Assembly (NCBI GenBank): GCA_033977485.1
Contig: CM066990.1
Location: 10,188,501-10,252,500 of the forward strand
Length of the DNA: 64,000 nt
Direction: 5' to 3'
Source of the DNA: Hydrangea macrophylla
Taxonomy: Eukaryota > Streptophyta > Magnoliopsida > Cornales > Hydrangeaceae
The notes below the pieces were generated by a model, which saw nothing but the letters and a program-made list of their open reading frames with translations, ran no database searches and had not been told where the DNA came from. Position 1 is the stretch's first letter. Each line of letters opens with the position of its first letter. Positions 44,710 to 56,964 of the stretch are shown here, one piece after another. A program made the position numbers and the translations under genes.

Positions 44710-46394
44710 TTTTTGTATGATTTTCTAAAACTAGTAAAAAAATAAAAAATGCTTTGGTCTTATTAGGGTAGCTTCCTAACACATTAAAATACTTAGAAAA
44801 TCTTATTTTGGGTCAAGAGCGCTTGATTAAGGTTCTGATTTGCTTATTTCAAAAGAGTGTTGCTGTTCTGAAATTCTGGACAGATTTAGTTGTTCCACAA
44901 AACCCTTGACAAAACCACTCTAAACATGGCACTTCCTTTAAACAAAAATTAGAGTGGTAGAACTTTGAGTTATAAACACTTTCCCGTTGGTTTCATTCAG
45001 TTCCAACGATTCGATGTTTAACTAAAAATCTATGATAAAAAACATATTCTGAACTCACTGCATCATTTATCAAATACAACTTTGTTAATTAATTTCATCC
45101 ATGAGCCATGGAATTTGGCTTGAACCACACTACCTCTCCTACCATTTGATGGTCATGGGAGACTAACTACATTCATATCTTGAAAGTCTCAAAGAAATAT
45201 GGAGTAATTCCATGAGACCTAAACATAACAAACCTAAACCATGAAGATATGTTTAGATTTATTAATCAAGTGTACTAATATCAACTTCAATCTTCTTGTC
45301 AATCATGAGCTTACAAAAGAATTAAAGGATTTCAAGTCTAAGGAATCAAGTAAGACATTGAGGGTCTTATGAATCTCAAAGATTAAAAGGAAGAGAAAAA
45401 GAAAATTCAAAGACTCTAAGTATATTTGTGATTAGAACATAATTAAGACTAATTAACTTAAAGTTTTACCTCCAAAATATCCTCAACTTTGTGATTTTGA
45501 AGAACTTCCAAAGACTAATCAAGCTTTCCACCCTCTTTAACTCTTCTAAAACTCACTTCTAATTATGTTTAGAGAAGAAATTTTGAAAGTTGCAGGACTT
45601 GGAGAACTAATACAACATTTAGATTCAAAGAAAAATTCCAACCCTTTGCAATAGGATATTCATCCACTATTTATAGAAAAATTTGAAGGGGCATTTCAAT
45701 CATTTCAGAGTAAAAAACCCTAATTCAGACTGTCCTTTGATGGTATAAAATGTGCTGTATTACAGCTGGCTGTTACCAAAATACGGCACTTAATGGAGAT
45801 GGAAGCGGCACTCGCTGAATGCCATAACGGCATTCAGTGACTGCCGTGCAGAATTCAATGAATGTCGTCGCGGCACTCCATGAATGCCGCAGACAACTCT
45901 AGGGACTACCATTTTTTTTTTCTGGAAATCAATTTTTAATGGAAGTTGAGATGAACAGACGACAGTTTGTGACTGTCGGTACGGTTCTCACTGACGGCCG
46001 GTCCAGCGTCAGGGTGTGCCACAGCATCAACTCGTGACTATCGCAAATTAGCTCACGTGCCGTTCTGCTTCTTTTTTCCTTTTTTCTATCTTTTTTTGTT
46101 TACTTTTCGTTTAGGTTGGAGAATCTTTCGAAGAGCTTGCATCATCTTTGGAAGTCATAGATTAGCCGGACATTGTCATCATCGGATTCGGAGGTAACAC
46201 TCCCCTTAATTTGACGTTTGGTCAAAATCGGGGTGTCTACAGTTTGCCCCTCTTCAACGGAGCTCGTGGAGCAGCGCGAACCACAAGTGAACATCAAAGC
46301 CTGTGTGAAGACAAGCCTTTGACCAAACTGTCAGATTTAGGTCAAAACAAAATGCATTGCAAAAAGAAAGCAAGCACACAGCGAAATTCCAAAG
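44710..46394 (-). repeat. Array unit 5 (type B)
   Basis: LTR part to 46,241. Pairs with unit 4 as a repeat of the unit 2-3 dimer. Confidence 0.88.
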
Positions 46395-48081
46395 TTTTTG
46401 TATGATTTTCTAAAACTAGTAAAAAATTAAAAAATGCTTTGGTCTTTTTAGGGTAGCTTCCTAACACATTAAAATACTTAGAAAAATTTATTTTGGGTCA
46501 AGAGCGCTTGATTAAGGTTCTGATTTGCTTATTTCAAAAGAGTGTTGTTGTTCTGAAACTCTGGACAGATTATAGTTGTTCCACAAAACCCTTGACCAAA
46601 ACATTCTAACCATGGAACTTCCTTAAAACAAAAATTACAGTGGTAGAACTTTGAGTTATAAACACTTTCCCGTTGGTTTCATTCAGTTCCAACGGTTCGA
46701 TGTTTAACTAAAAATCTATGATAAAAAACATATTGTGAACTCACTGCATCATTTATCAAATACAACTTTGTTAATTAATTTCATCCATGAGCCATGGAAT
46801 TTGGCTTGAACCACACTACCTCTCCTACCATTTGATGCTCATGGGAGACTAACTACATTCATATCTTGAAAGTCTCAAAGAAATATGGAGTAATTCCATG
46901 AGACCTAAACATAACAAACCTAAACCATGAAGATATGTTTAGATTTATTAATCAAGTGTACTAATATCAACTTCAATCTTCTTGTCAATCATGAGCTTAC
47001 AAAAGAATTAAAGGATTTCAAGTCTAAGGAATCAAGTAAGACATTAAGGGTCTTACGAATCTCAAAGATTAAAGGGAAGAGAAAAAGAAAATTCAAAGAC
47101 TCTAAGTATATTTGTGATTAGAACATAATTAAGACTAATTAACTTAGAGTTTTACCTCCAAAATATCCTCAACTTTGTGATTTTGAAGAACTTCCAAAGA
47201 CTAATCAAGCTTTCCACCCTCTTTAACTCTTCTAAAACTCACTTCTAATTATGTTTAGAGAAGAAATTTTGAAAGTTGCAGGACTTGGAGAACTAATACA
47301 ACATTTAGATTCAAAGAAAAATTCCAACCCTTTGCAAGAGGATATTCATCCACTATTTATAGACAAATTTGAAGGGGCATTTCAATCATTTCAGAGTAAA
47401 AAACCCTAATTCAGACTGTCCTTTGATGGTATAAAATGTGTTGTATTATAGCTGGCTGTTACCAAATTGCGACACTTAATGGAGATGGAAGCGGCACTCG
47501 CTGAAAGCCATAACGGCATTCAGTGACTGCCGTGCAGCACTCAATGAATGTCGTCGCGGCACTCCATGAATGCCGCAGACAACTCTAGGGACTACCATTT
47601 TTTTTTTTCTGGAAATCAATTTTTTATGGAAGTTGATATGAACAGACGACAGTTTATGACTATCGGTACGGTTCTCACTGACGGCCGGTCCAGCGTCAGG
47701 GTGTGCCGCAGCATCAACCCGTGACTGTCGCAAATTAGCTCACGTGCCGTTCTGCTTCTTTTTTCATTTTTTCTATCTTTTTTTTTTTAATTTTCGTTTA
47801 GGTTGGAGAGTCTTTCGAAGAGCTTGCATCATCTTTGGAAGTCCTAGATTAGCCGGACATTGTCATCATCGGATTCGGAGGTAACACTCCCCTTAATTTG
47901 ACGTTTGGTCAAAATTGGGGTGTCTATAATTTGCCCCTCTTCAACAGAGCTCGTGGAGCAGCGCGAACCACAAGTGAACATCGAAGCCTATGTGAAGACA
48001 AGCCTTTGACAAAACTGTCAGATTTAGGTAAAAACAAAATGCATTGCAAAAACAAAGCCAGCACACAGCGAAATTCCAGAG
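46395..48081 (-). repeat. Array unit 6 (A on the left, B-like on the right)
   Basis: LTR part to 47,928. Has the A marker near 46,545, but its right half shares GCTGAAAGCC and CAAATTGCGACAC with units 7 and 8, so it looks like a crossover product. The LTR terminus reads GTCTATA, having lost the terminal CA. Confidence 0.85.
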
Positions 48082-49767
48082 TTTTTGTATGATTTTCTAA
48101 AACTAGTAAAAAAATAAAAAATGCTTTGGTCTTTTTAGGGTAGCTTCCTAACACATTAAAATACTTAGAAAATCTTATTTTGGGTCAAGAGCGCTTGATT
48201 AAGGTTCTGATTTGCTTATTTCAAAAGAGTGTTGCTGTTCTGAAATTCTGGACAGATTTAGTTGTTCCACAAAACCCTTGACCAAACCACTCTAAACATG
48301 GCACTTCCTTTAAACAAAAATTAGAGTGGTAGAACTTTGAGTTATAAACACTTTCCCATTGGTTTTATTCAGTTCCAACGGTTCAATGTTTAACTAAAAG
48401 TCTATGATCAAAAATAGATTGTGAACTCACTGCATCATTTATCAAATACAACTTTGTTAATTAATTTCATCCATGAGCCATGGAATTTGGCTTGAACCAC
48501 ACTACCACTCCTACCATTTGATGGTCATGGGAGACTAACTACATTCATATCTTGAAAGTCTCAAAGAAATATGGAGTAATTTCATGAGACCTAAACATAA
48601 CAAACCTAAACCATGAAGATAAGTTTAGATTTATTAATCAAGTGTACTAATATCAACTTCAATCTTCTTGTCAATCATGAGCTTACAAAAGAATTAAAGG
48701 ATTTCAAGTCTAAGGAATCAAGTAAGACATTGAGGGTCTTACGAATCTCAAAGATTAAAGGGAAGAGAAAAAGAAAATTCAAAGACTCTAAGTATATTTG
48801 TGATTAGAACATAATTAAGACTAATTAACTTAGAGTTTTACCTCCAAAATATCCTCAACTTTGTGATTTTGAAGAACTTCCAAAGACTAATCAAGCTTTC
48901 CACCCTCTTTAACTCTTCTAAAACTCACTTCTAATTATGTTTAGAGAAGAAATTTTGAAAGTTGCAGGACTTGGAGAACTAATACAACATTTAGATTCAA
49001 AGAAAAATTCCAACCCTTTGCAAGAGGATATTCATCCACTATTTATAGACAAATTTGAAGGGGCATTTCAATCATTTCAGAGTAAAAAACCCTAATTCAG
49101 ACTGTCCTTTGATGGTATAAAATGTGTTGTATTATAGCTGGCTGTTACCAAATTGCGACACTTAATGGAGATGGAAGCGGCACTCGCTGAAAGCCATAAC
49201 GGCATTCAGTGACTGCCGTGCAGCACTCAATGAATGTCGTCGCGGCACTCCATGAATGCCGCAGACAACTCTAGGGACTACCATTTTTTTTTTCTGGAAA
49301 TCAATTTTTTATGGAAGTTGATATGAACAGACGACAGTTTATGACTATCGGTACGGTTCTCACTGACGGCCGGTCCAGCGTCAGGGTGTGCCGCAGCATC
49401 AACCCGTGACTGTCGCAAATTAGCTCACGTGCCGTTCTGCTTCTTTTTTCATTTTTTCTATCTTTTTTTTTTTTAATTTTCGTTTTGGTTGGAGAGTCTT
49501 TCGAAGAGCTTGCATCATCTTTGGAAGTCCTAGATTAGCCGGACATTGTCATCATCGGATTCGGAGGTAACACTCCCCTTAATTTGACGTTTGGTCAAAA
49601 TTGGGGTGTCTATAATTTGCCCCTCTTCAACAGAGCTCGTGGAGCAGCGCGAACCACAAGTGAACATCGAAGCCTATGTGAAGACAAGCCTTTGACAAAA
49701 CTGTCAGATTTAGGTAAAAACAAAATGCATTGCAAAAACAAAGCCAGCACACAGCGAAATTCCAGAG
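48082..49767 (-). repeat. Array unit 7 (type B, recent copy)
   Basis: LTR part to 49,614. Nearly identical to unit 8 over its whole length, 1,686 bp apart. TATA is intact. Confidence 0.9.
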
Positions 49768-51453
49768 TTTTTGTATGATTTTCTAAAACTAGTAAAAAAA
49801 TAAAAAATGCTTTGGTCTTTTTAGGGTAGCTTCCTAACACATTAAAATACTTAGAAAATCTTATTTTGGGTCAAGAGCTTTTGATTAAGGTTCTGATTTG
49901 CTTATTTCAAAAGAGTGTTGCTGTTCTGAAATTCTGGACAGATTTAGTTGTTCCACAAAACCCTTGACCAAACCACTCTAAACATGGCACTTCCTTTAAA
50001 CAAAAATTAGAGTGGTAGAACTTTGAGTTATAAACACTTTCCCATTGGTTTTATTCAGTTCCAACGGTTCAATGTTTAACTAAAAGTCTATGATCAAAAA
50101 TAGATTGTGAACTCACTGCATCATTTATCAAATACAACTTTGTTAATTAATTTCATCCATGAGCCATGGAATTTGGCTTGAACCACACTACCACTCCTAC
50201 CATTTGATGGTCATGGGAGACTAACTACATTCATATCTTGAAAGTCTCAAAGAAATATGGAGTAATTTCATGAGACCTAAACATAACAAACCTAAACCAT
50301 GAAGATAAGTTTAGATTTATTAATCAAGTGTACTAATATCAACTTCAATCTTCTTGTCAATCATGAGCTTACAAAAGAATTAAAGGATTTCAAGTCTAAG
50401 GAATCAAGTAAGACATTGAGGGTCTTACGAATCTCAAAGATTAAAGGGAAGAGAAAAAGAAAATTCAAAGACTCTAAGTATATTTGTGATTAGAACATAA
50501 TTAAGACTAATTAACTTAGAGTTTTACCTCCAAAATATCCTCAACTTTGTGATTTTGAAGAACTTCCAAAGACTAATCAAGCTTTCCACCCTCTTTAACT
50601 CTTCTAAAACTCACTTCTAATTATGTTTAGAGAAGAAATTTTGAAAGTTGCAGGACTTGGAGAACTAATACAACATTTAGATTCAAAGAAAAATTCCAAC
50701 CCTTTGCAAGAGGATATTCATCCACTATTTACAGACAAATTTGAAGGGGCATTTCAATCATTTCAGAGTAAAAAACCCTAATTCAGACTGTCCTTTGATG
50801 GTATAAAATGTGTTGTATTATAGCTGGCTGTTACCAAATTGCGACACTTAATGGAGATGGAAGCGGCACTCGCTGAAAGCCATAACGGCATTCAGTGACT
50901 GCCGTGCAGCACTCAATGAATGTCGTCGCGGCACTCCATGAATGCCGCAGACAACTCTAGGGACTACCATTTTTTTTTTCTGGAAATCAATTTTTTATGG
51001 AAGTTGATATGAACAGACGACAGTTTATGACTATCGGTACGGTTCTCACTGACGGCCGGTCCAGCGTCAGGGTGTGCCGCAGCATCAACCCGTGACTGTC
51101 GCAAATTAGCTCACGTGCCGTTCTGCTTCTTTTTTCATTTTTTCTATCTTTTTTTTTTTTAATTTTCGTTTAGGTTGGAGAGTCTTTCGAAGAGCTTGCA
51201 TCATCTTTGGAAGTCCTAGATTAGTCGGACATTGTCATCATCGGATTCGGAGGTAACACTCCCCTTAATTTGACGTTTGGTCAAAATTGGGGTGTCTATA
51301 ATTTGCCCCTCTTCAACAGAGCTCGTGGAGCAGCGCGAACCACAAGTGAACATCGAAGCCTATGTGAAGACAAGCCTTTGACAAAACTGTCAGATTTAGG
51401 TAAAAACAAAATGCATTGCAAAAACAAAGCCAGCACACAGCGAAATTCCAGAG
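49768..51453 (-). repeat. Array unit 8 (type B, recent copy)
   Basis: LTR part to 51,300. Differs from unit 7 by only a few bases, one of which changes the TATA (TATTTACAG on the plus strand near 50,727). Confidence 0.9.
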
Positions 51454-52972
51454 TTTTTGTATGATTTTCTAAAACTAGTAAAAAAATAAAAAATGCTTTG
51501 GTCTTTTTAGGGTAGCTTCCTAACACATTAAAATACTTAGAAAATCTTATTTTGGGTCAAGAGCGCTTGATTAAGGTTCTGATTTGCTTATTTCAAAAGA
51601 GTGTTGCTGTTCTGAAATTCTGGACAGATTTAGTTGTTCCACAAAACCCTTGACCAAACCACTCTAAACATGGCACTTCCTTTAAACAAAAATTAGAGTG
51701 GTAGAACTTTGAGTTATAAACACTTTCCCATTGGTTTTATTCAGTTCCAACGGTTCAATGTTTAACTAAAAGTCTATGATCAAAAATAGATTGTGAACTC
51801 ACTGCATCATTTATCAAATACAACTTTGTTAATTAATTTCATCCATGAGCCATGGAATTTGGCTTGAACCACACTACCACTCCTACCATTTGATGGTCAT
51901 GGGAGACTAACTACATTCATATCTTGAAAGTCTCAAAGAAATATGGAGTAATTTCATGAGACCTAAACATAACAAACCTAAACCATGAAGATAAGTTTAG
52001 ATTTATTAATCAAGTGTACTAATATCAACTTCAATCTTCTTGTAAATCATGAGCTTAGAAAAGAATTAAAGGATTTCAAGTCTAAGGATTCAAGTAAGAC
52101 ATTGAGGGTCTTATAAATCTCAAAGATTAAAAGGAAGAGAAAAGAAAATTCAAAGACTCTAAGTATATTTGTGATTAGAACATAATTAAGACTAATTAAC
52201 TTAATGTTTTACCTCCAAAATATCCTCAACTTTGTGATTTTGAAGAACTTCCAAAAACTAATCAAGCTTTCTAGCCTCTTTAACTCTTCTACAACTCACA
52301 TCTAATTGTGTTTAGAGAAGAAATTTTGAAATTTTTAGTGCTTGGAGAACTAATACAACCTCTAGATTCAAAGAAAATTCCAACCCTTTACTAGAGGATA
52401 TTCATCCTCTATTTATAGACAAACTTGAAAGGGTATATCAGTCATTTCAGAGCAGAAAACCTAATTTGGACTGTCCTTTGGTGGTATAAAATGTGCTATA
52501 TTATAGCTGGCTGTTACAAAAATGCGATACTCAATGGAGATGGAAGCGGCACTTTTTGAATGCCGGAACGCAATTCAGTGACTGCCGTGCGACACTCAAT
52601 GAATGTCGTCGCGGCACTCCAGGAATGCCGTATATAACTTCAGAGACTGCCATTTTTTTAGAAATCATTTTTTAATGGCACTTGATATGAACAGATGGCA
52701 GTTGGTGACTGCCGGTGCGGTTCTCACTGATTGTCGGTCCAACGGTCAGGGAGTGCCGCAGTGGTAACCTGTGACTGTCGCAAATTGCGGCTGACGCAAA
52801 TCTCTTTTTTCCTTTTTTCTTGTTTTTTTTTTACTTTTCGTTTAGGTAAGAGAGTCTTTCGAAGAGCTTGAATCATCTTTGGAAGTCCTTGATCAGCCGG
52901 ACATTGTCATCATCAGATTCAGAGGTAACACTCCCCTTAATTCGACGTTTGGTCAAAATTAGGGTGTCTATA
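51454..52972 (-). repeat. Array unit 9 (type B), outer end of element C
   Basis: The left half matches units 7 and 8; the right half (from about 52,050) is clearly more diverged, as expected for the edge copy that no longer exchanges. It ends at the LTR terminus 52,972 with no UTR or polypurine part, so it is the original 5' terminus. Confidence 0.85.
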
Positions 52973-53766
52973 GTTGGTCATAATGTATTGAGCATATTGG
53001 CTGGGCGTGTTGGCTGTAATGTATCGAGCGTATTGGCTGGGCGTGTTGGCCAAAGTATATCAGGGCGTTTGGCTAGATTATATGGGACTGTGCATTGGAA
53101 ATTGACAGACTGTAGGTATGGGACTACGTGTCTGATTAATGTGGACCCAAGAGTCCATGTTATGATAAGATTGGATTGGGATGACGTCTGTTGTAATATA
53201 TTGGGTTAGTGTATACATGCATGCGAACGATGAGATAATCCTTTTAGTGATGTTACTTTATATGCTGCTTATCTAGAGATACTCTGTTAGTGTTTGCATT
53301 CACTCGGCTTTTATAGCTAATGACATTTATGCCACTGGATATTCAATGTCCAGCTGGCCAAGGTTATGAGTACGTAGGAGATGCATAAATGGATAGGGAC
53401 TATGAGGATGGAGCCTACGATGACGCAGGCTATGCTGGAGATGACTAGTATGCGAGCTGAAGACCTAAAGCTTCGTCGTAGATAGTTATGTTTATGTTTT
53501 TAGAGACCGTTAAAATTGTTAAGTTTGTAATCGACATATGTTGCCGAAATGTTTTATTTATATTTTCTGCAAACACTTTGGTTTTGTAATAGTTAGTATT
53601 GAACTCCAATTTTATATCAACCTTAGAACTTTCCAGTGTGTGGTTTGAATCATTACTCTGATGGTTTGACTTTGATTACGGATAATGTGGGGACTTTCAA
53701 CTGTCATGGCCTACAGGTCCAAAAAGGAATTTATTTTCTCTATTTTTGCTACTGCGGAACATGACA
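52973..53766 (+). repeat. 5' LTR of element E, 3' part only
   Basis: Matches about 60,183-60,976 and keeps two to three of the 36-bp repeats. It ends AACATGACA. Confidence 0.88.
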
Positions 53767-53773
53767 GGATTTT

Positions 53774-53786
53774 TGGTATTAGAGCC
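53774..53786 (+). promoter_or_regulatory. Primer binding site, initiator tRNA-Met (element E)
   Basis: TGGTATTAGAGCC has one C-to-T change from the usual complement of initiator tRNA-Met. Confidence 0.85.
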
Positions 53787-54028
53787 TAGGTTTAGTAGTC
53801 GCTTTCACCAATTGTCCAAACATTTCTTGAGTTTTGAACCTTAAGATTCCGTGAGATAGGAGTTGACTCTAATGTTTTTAGAGATGTTTGTGTATAGTTA
53901 CTTTGCTATTAATGTGATAATAGTTATAGCTATTATGTTTAGTTTGGAATTAATTTTTTGATATTTTATTTTTGGGGTTGATGACTAACAGAGAGATGTC
54001 TGTATAGGTACCCAACCTTACTGCATCG

Positions 54029-55102
54029 ATGGTAGGAATGCCTACTCGGGTTCGTCCCGCTCAGATTGAAGATGTCCCCCAAGCACCCCAAGCTGTTGAT
54101 CCAACTGGACTGCTTGAAGCCTTTGTACGTAGAATGGAACGAATCAACAATCCTAACATATACTACAGAAATAACCATGGACCACCCCCGAGGCCAGTTG
54201 AGGATAGAATAGTGAAACATTTTCGTCATTTTCTTATAGAGAAGTTTGACGGGAATACTGAGTCGTGGCAAGCGGAACAGTGGCTCCAATAGATGGAAGC
54301 GATCTTTGATACCCTTGGAGGTAACGAGATCAAGAAGCGTCGACTAGCGACATTCCATTTGACTTATGCAGCTACCGATTGGTGGGAATCGGAGAAAGCT
54401 ACCGTAGGAGAAGACGCGAATGGAAGGATGCCCTGGATTACATTCAAAGGGCTATTTTTGGAGAACTATTTCCCTTAGACAGAGAGGAACAGGAAGGAGA
54501 GAGAATTCATTGAGCTTAAACAAGGGAACCTTACCGTAAGAGAGTATACGATACAGTTTGAACGATTATCTCATTTTTCCCTGCATATGATTGATACCCC
54601 AGAGAAGAAGAACATGCAGTATCATCAAGGTCTTTCGTTGCCACTACAATGGATGACGTTGAATCATCAGGGTCAGACCTTCAAGGCCATGGTAAGGATG
54701 GAAATTGGTCATGAGGATATTAATGGGCGAGAGCAAGGACGTATTGGGAATCGGCTACCACCCAGAGGTAACCAAGGACCTAGACCTTCGATGCAATTCT
54801 AAGGGAACAAGCACAATTAGGTTAGAGGGAGGAAGCCACAACTTGCGTTTCCGAAGAACCACTATGCTATAACTCAAGCACCTCCTCCACAACGACTCTC
54901 TACTGCTATTGGAGGTAATACCAATGGATGCTTTAATTGTAAAAAGACAGGTCATTTGGCTAAGGACTACCGAGCTTCCAAGAACTACACCCGGGCAAGC
55001 ATTCTCTATTATAACTGCAACAAGCATGGCCATATCAGCAAGGATTGTAGAGCACCCCATAGGGCATACAACAGACCAACTGCTCAGGGCCAAGTTGGAT
55101 AG
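54029..55102 (+). pseudogene. gag: Gag of element E (Tekay), decayed
   Basis: The frame opens at 54,029 (MVGMPTRVRPAQIEDVPQAP) and keeps one phase to 55,102. The core reads FLIEKFDGNTESWQAEQWLQ, LTYAATDWWESEKATVGEDA and FLENYFP, then ERNRKEREFIELKQGNLTVR and FERLSHFS. The paired zinc knuckles (54,928-55,050) are CFNCKKTGHLAKDY and YYNCNKHGHISKDC; each has lost one Cys to Tyr. Stops at 54,290, 54,476, 54,800 and 55,100 lie at positions where Gln or similar is expected. It is closely related to the gag of element A (shared DWWES and GNLTV/GNMTV blocks). Confidence 0.85.
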
Positions 55103-55108
55103 GCTCGT

Positions 55109-55600
55109 ATGAATGCTATCCTCCCCGAGAGCATGGGATTTGATGAGACTGAACAAAAGAATATGGAAGGTACTCTTACGTTATTCAGCACTCGAGTTAA
55201 AGTTCTATTTGATACTGGTGCTTTAAATTCATTTATTACTATCAGGGTTGTTAAACTTTTGGGTTTAGTACCCTATGCGCTTGATGTTGCCCTGAATGCG
55301 GTGTCAGCTTTGGGAGTAATCGTAAGATTAGGGAAAGTGTGCAAGGATTGTGCCTTTACCATAGAGGATAAGATTCTCCTTGCAGATCTAATCATTTTGT
55401 CAATGAAAGAATTTGACATCATCTTAGGTTTTGATTGGCTCATGAAGTATCATGCTAAGTTGGATTGTGCCAATAGGATGATTACCTTTTTGGTACCAGG
55501 AAATCAGTCTTCTGATTTTCAGTACAACCCCTCTGGTGATGCTTTTCTCACTAAGTGTCTAGCAGTTATCGAGAGCTCGAGTCTAGAACTAACTGCATAG
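55109..55600 (+). pseudogene. Aspartic protease of element E
   Basis: VKVLFDTGALNSFITIRVVK has the DTGA site (DSGATHSFI is the common form). MKEFDIILGFDWLMKYHAKL is the conserved Tekay protease end. The 163 codons are open to TAG at 55,598. In phase with gag, as one polyprotein. Confidence 0.85.
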
Positions 55601-56600
55601 ATTCCTGTAGTCCAAGACTTTGAGGATGTGTTTCAAAATATTTCAGGATTGCCACTTAAGCGGGAGATTGATTTTTGTATTGAGTTAGTACCTGGAACTT
55701 TACCGAAATCAAAAGCTCCTTATCGGATGGCACCAACAAAGATGCAAGAACTAAGCAAGTACAGGAGTTAGAAGATCTCAAGTTTGTTGCCCTAGCACGT
55801 CGCCTTGGGGAGCGCCAGTGCTATTTATTAAGAAGAAGGATGGAACTCATCGACTTTATATTGATTATAGGGAGCTTAACAGGGTCACGATTAAGAATAA
55901 GTACCCACTCCCTAGGATCGATAATCTATCTGATCAGTTACAAGGAGCGGCGATTTTTTTGAAGATCGATCTACGATCTAGATATCACCAACTGTTGGTT
56001 CGACCAGAGGATATTTCTAAGACTGCTTTCAGGATGAGGTTCGGGAATTATGATTTCTTGGTTATGTCTTTTGGATTAACCAATGCTCAAGCGGTATTCA
56101 TGGACCTAATAAACAGAGTATTTAGGCACTACTTAGACCAGTTCATTATCGTGTTCATCGAAGATATTCTGATCTACTCAAAGACCGAGGAGGAACATGA
56201 GGAACATGTAAGGATTGCACTACAGACCCTCTAAGATAGCTAATTATATACGAAGTTTAGTAAGTGTGAATTCTGGCTAAAAGAGGTCAAGTTCCTAGGA
56301 AATGTTATCTCACAGGATGGGATAGCCATAGACTCATTAAAGATAGACGCAGTTCTGGATTGGAATATACCATCCACTGTAACGGAAGTTAGAAGTTTTC
56401 TGGGGTTGGCTGGATACTATCAGAGATTTGTGGAAGGATTCTCCAAGATCGCAGCTCCTCTTACCAGACTAACGAAGAAGGACTTGAAGTTTGAATGGAG
56501 TAACAAGCATGAACGTGCATTTCAGAAATTGAAGGAAAGATTGACCACAGTGCCTGTACTTGCGATACCCAAGAGTGGTGAGTAGTTAACCATCTACAGT
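55601..56600 (+). pseudogene. Reverse transcriptase of element E
   Basis: Begins [19 protein letters not shown] and [11 protein letters not shown]; a frameshift falls near 55,750-55,800. Then [56 protein letters not shown] (usual MPFGLTNAPAVFMDLMN) and active site [10 protein letters not shown], where the first Asp is Glu. [18 protein letters not shown] and [19 protein letters not shown] end the RT and connection. Stops at 56,232 and 56,241 interrupt it. Confidence 0.87.
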
Positions 56601-56964
56601 GACGCATCACACCAAAGGACTTGGATGTATTTTGATGCAAGATAGGAAGGTAATCGCATATGGATCGTGACAATTGAAATCTCACGAGTTGAATTATCCA
56701 ACGCATGACCTTGAACAAGCTGCGATTGTATTTACTCTCAAGATTTGAAGACATTACCTCTACGGTAAGAAGTTTGATCTGTTCTCAGATCACAAGAGTC
56801 TGTGGTACTTGTTCTCTCAAAGAGAGTTGAACATGAGGCAATGACGTTGGATGGAATTGTTGAAGGATTACAATTTCACGTTACAATATCACCCTGGGAA
56901 AGCTAACGTAGTGGCCGATGCGTTAAGTCGAAAACCCCGGAGGATGACAATAGCTTCTCTTATA
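56601..56964 (+). pseudogene. RNase H of element E, badly broken
   Basis: LTIYSDASH marks the first catalytic Asp; frame changes and stops follow at once (about 56,620-56,830). DHKSLWYLFSQRELNMRQ and the RNase H tail [21 protein letters not shown] at 56,866-56,930 are readable. Confidence 0.75.

Larger units (their letters stand above)
37746..52972 (-). mobile_element. Element C continued: middle of LTR and tandemly multiplied LTR start
   Basis: Resumes the LTR of element C after the Athila insertion. 37,746-37,970 is single-copy LTR sequence; from 37,971 a unit of about 1,686 bp is repeated nine times to 52,972. Read on the minus strand, each unit begins with the LTR terminus TGTAGACACCCC, runs 1.5 kb through U3 and the TATA box, then jumps to about 153 bp of 3' UTR with polypurine tract GAAGAGGGGCAAAC that leads into the next LTR terminus. 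The outer terminus at 52,972 is the true 5' end of the element; to its right lies element E. Confidence 0.75.

Noticed and set aside
46927..50493. Repeated 64-codon Lys-rich ORF (MKI(S/C)LDLLIKCTN...) in three units
   Set aside because: The frame is broken in the other units and lies in U3 sequence on the strand opposite to the element.
41156..51526. Families of 64-76-codon ORFs repeated every 1.69 kb on both strands
   Set aside because: They lie across the LTR terminus, polypurine tract and UTR of the array units and recur only because the units do.
37971..52972. CRISPR array or ordinary satellite unrelated to a transposon
   Set aside because: Unit length, the LTR terminus and polypurine tract in each unit, and continuity with the element C LTR identify its origin.
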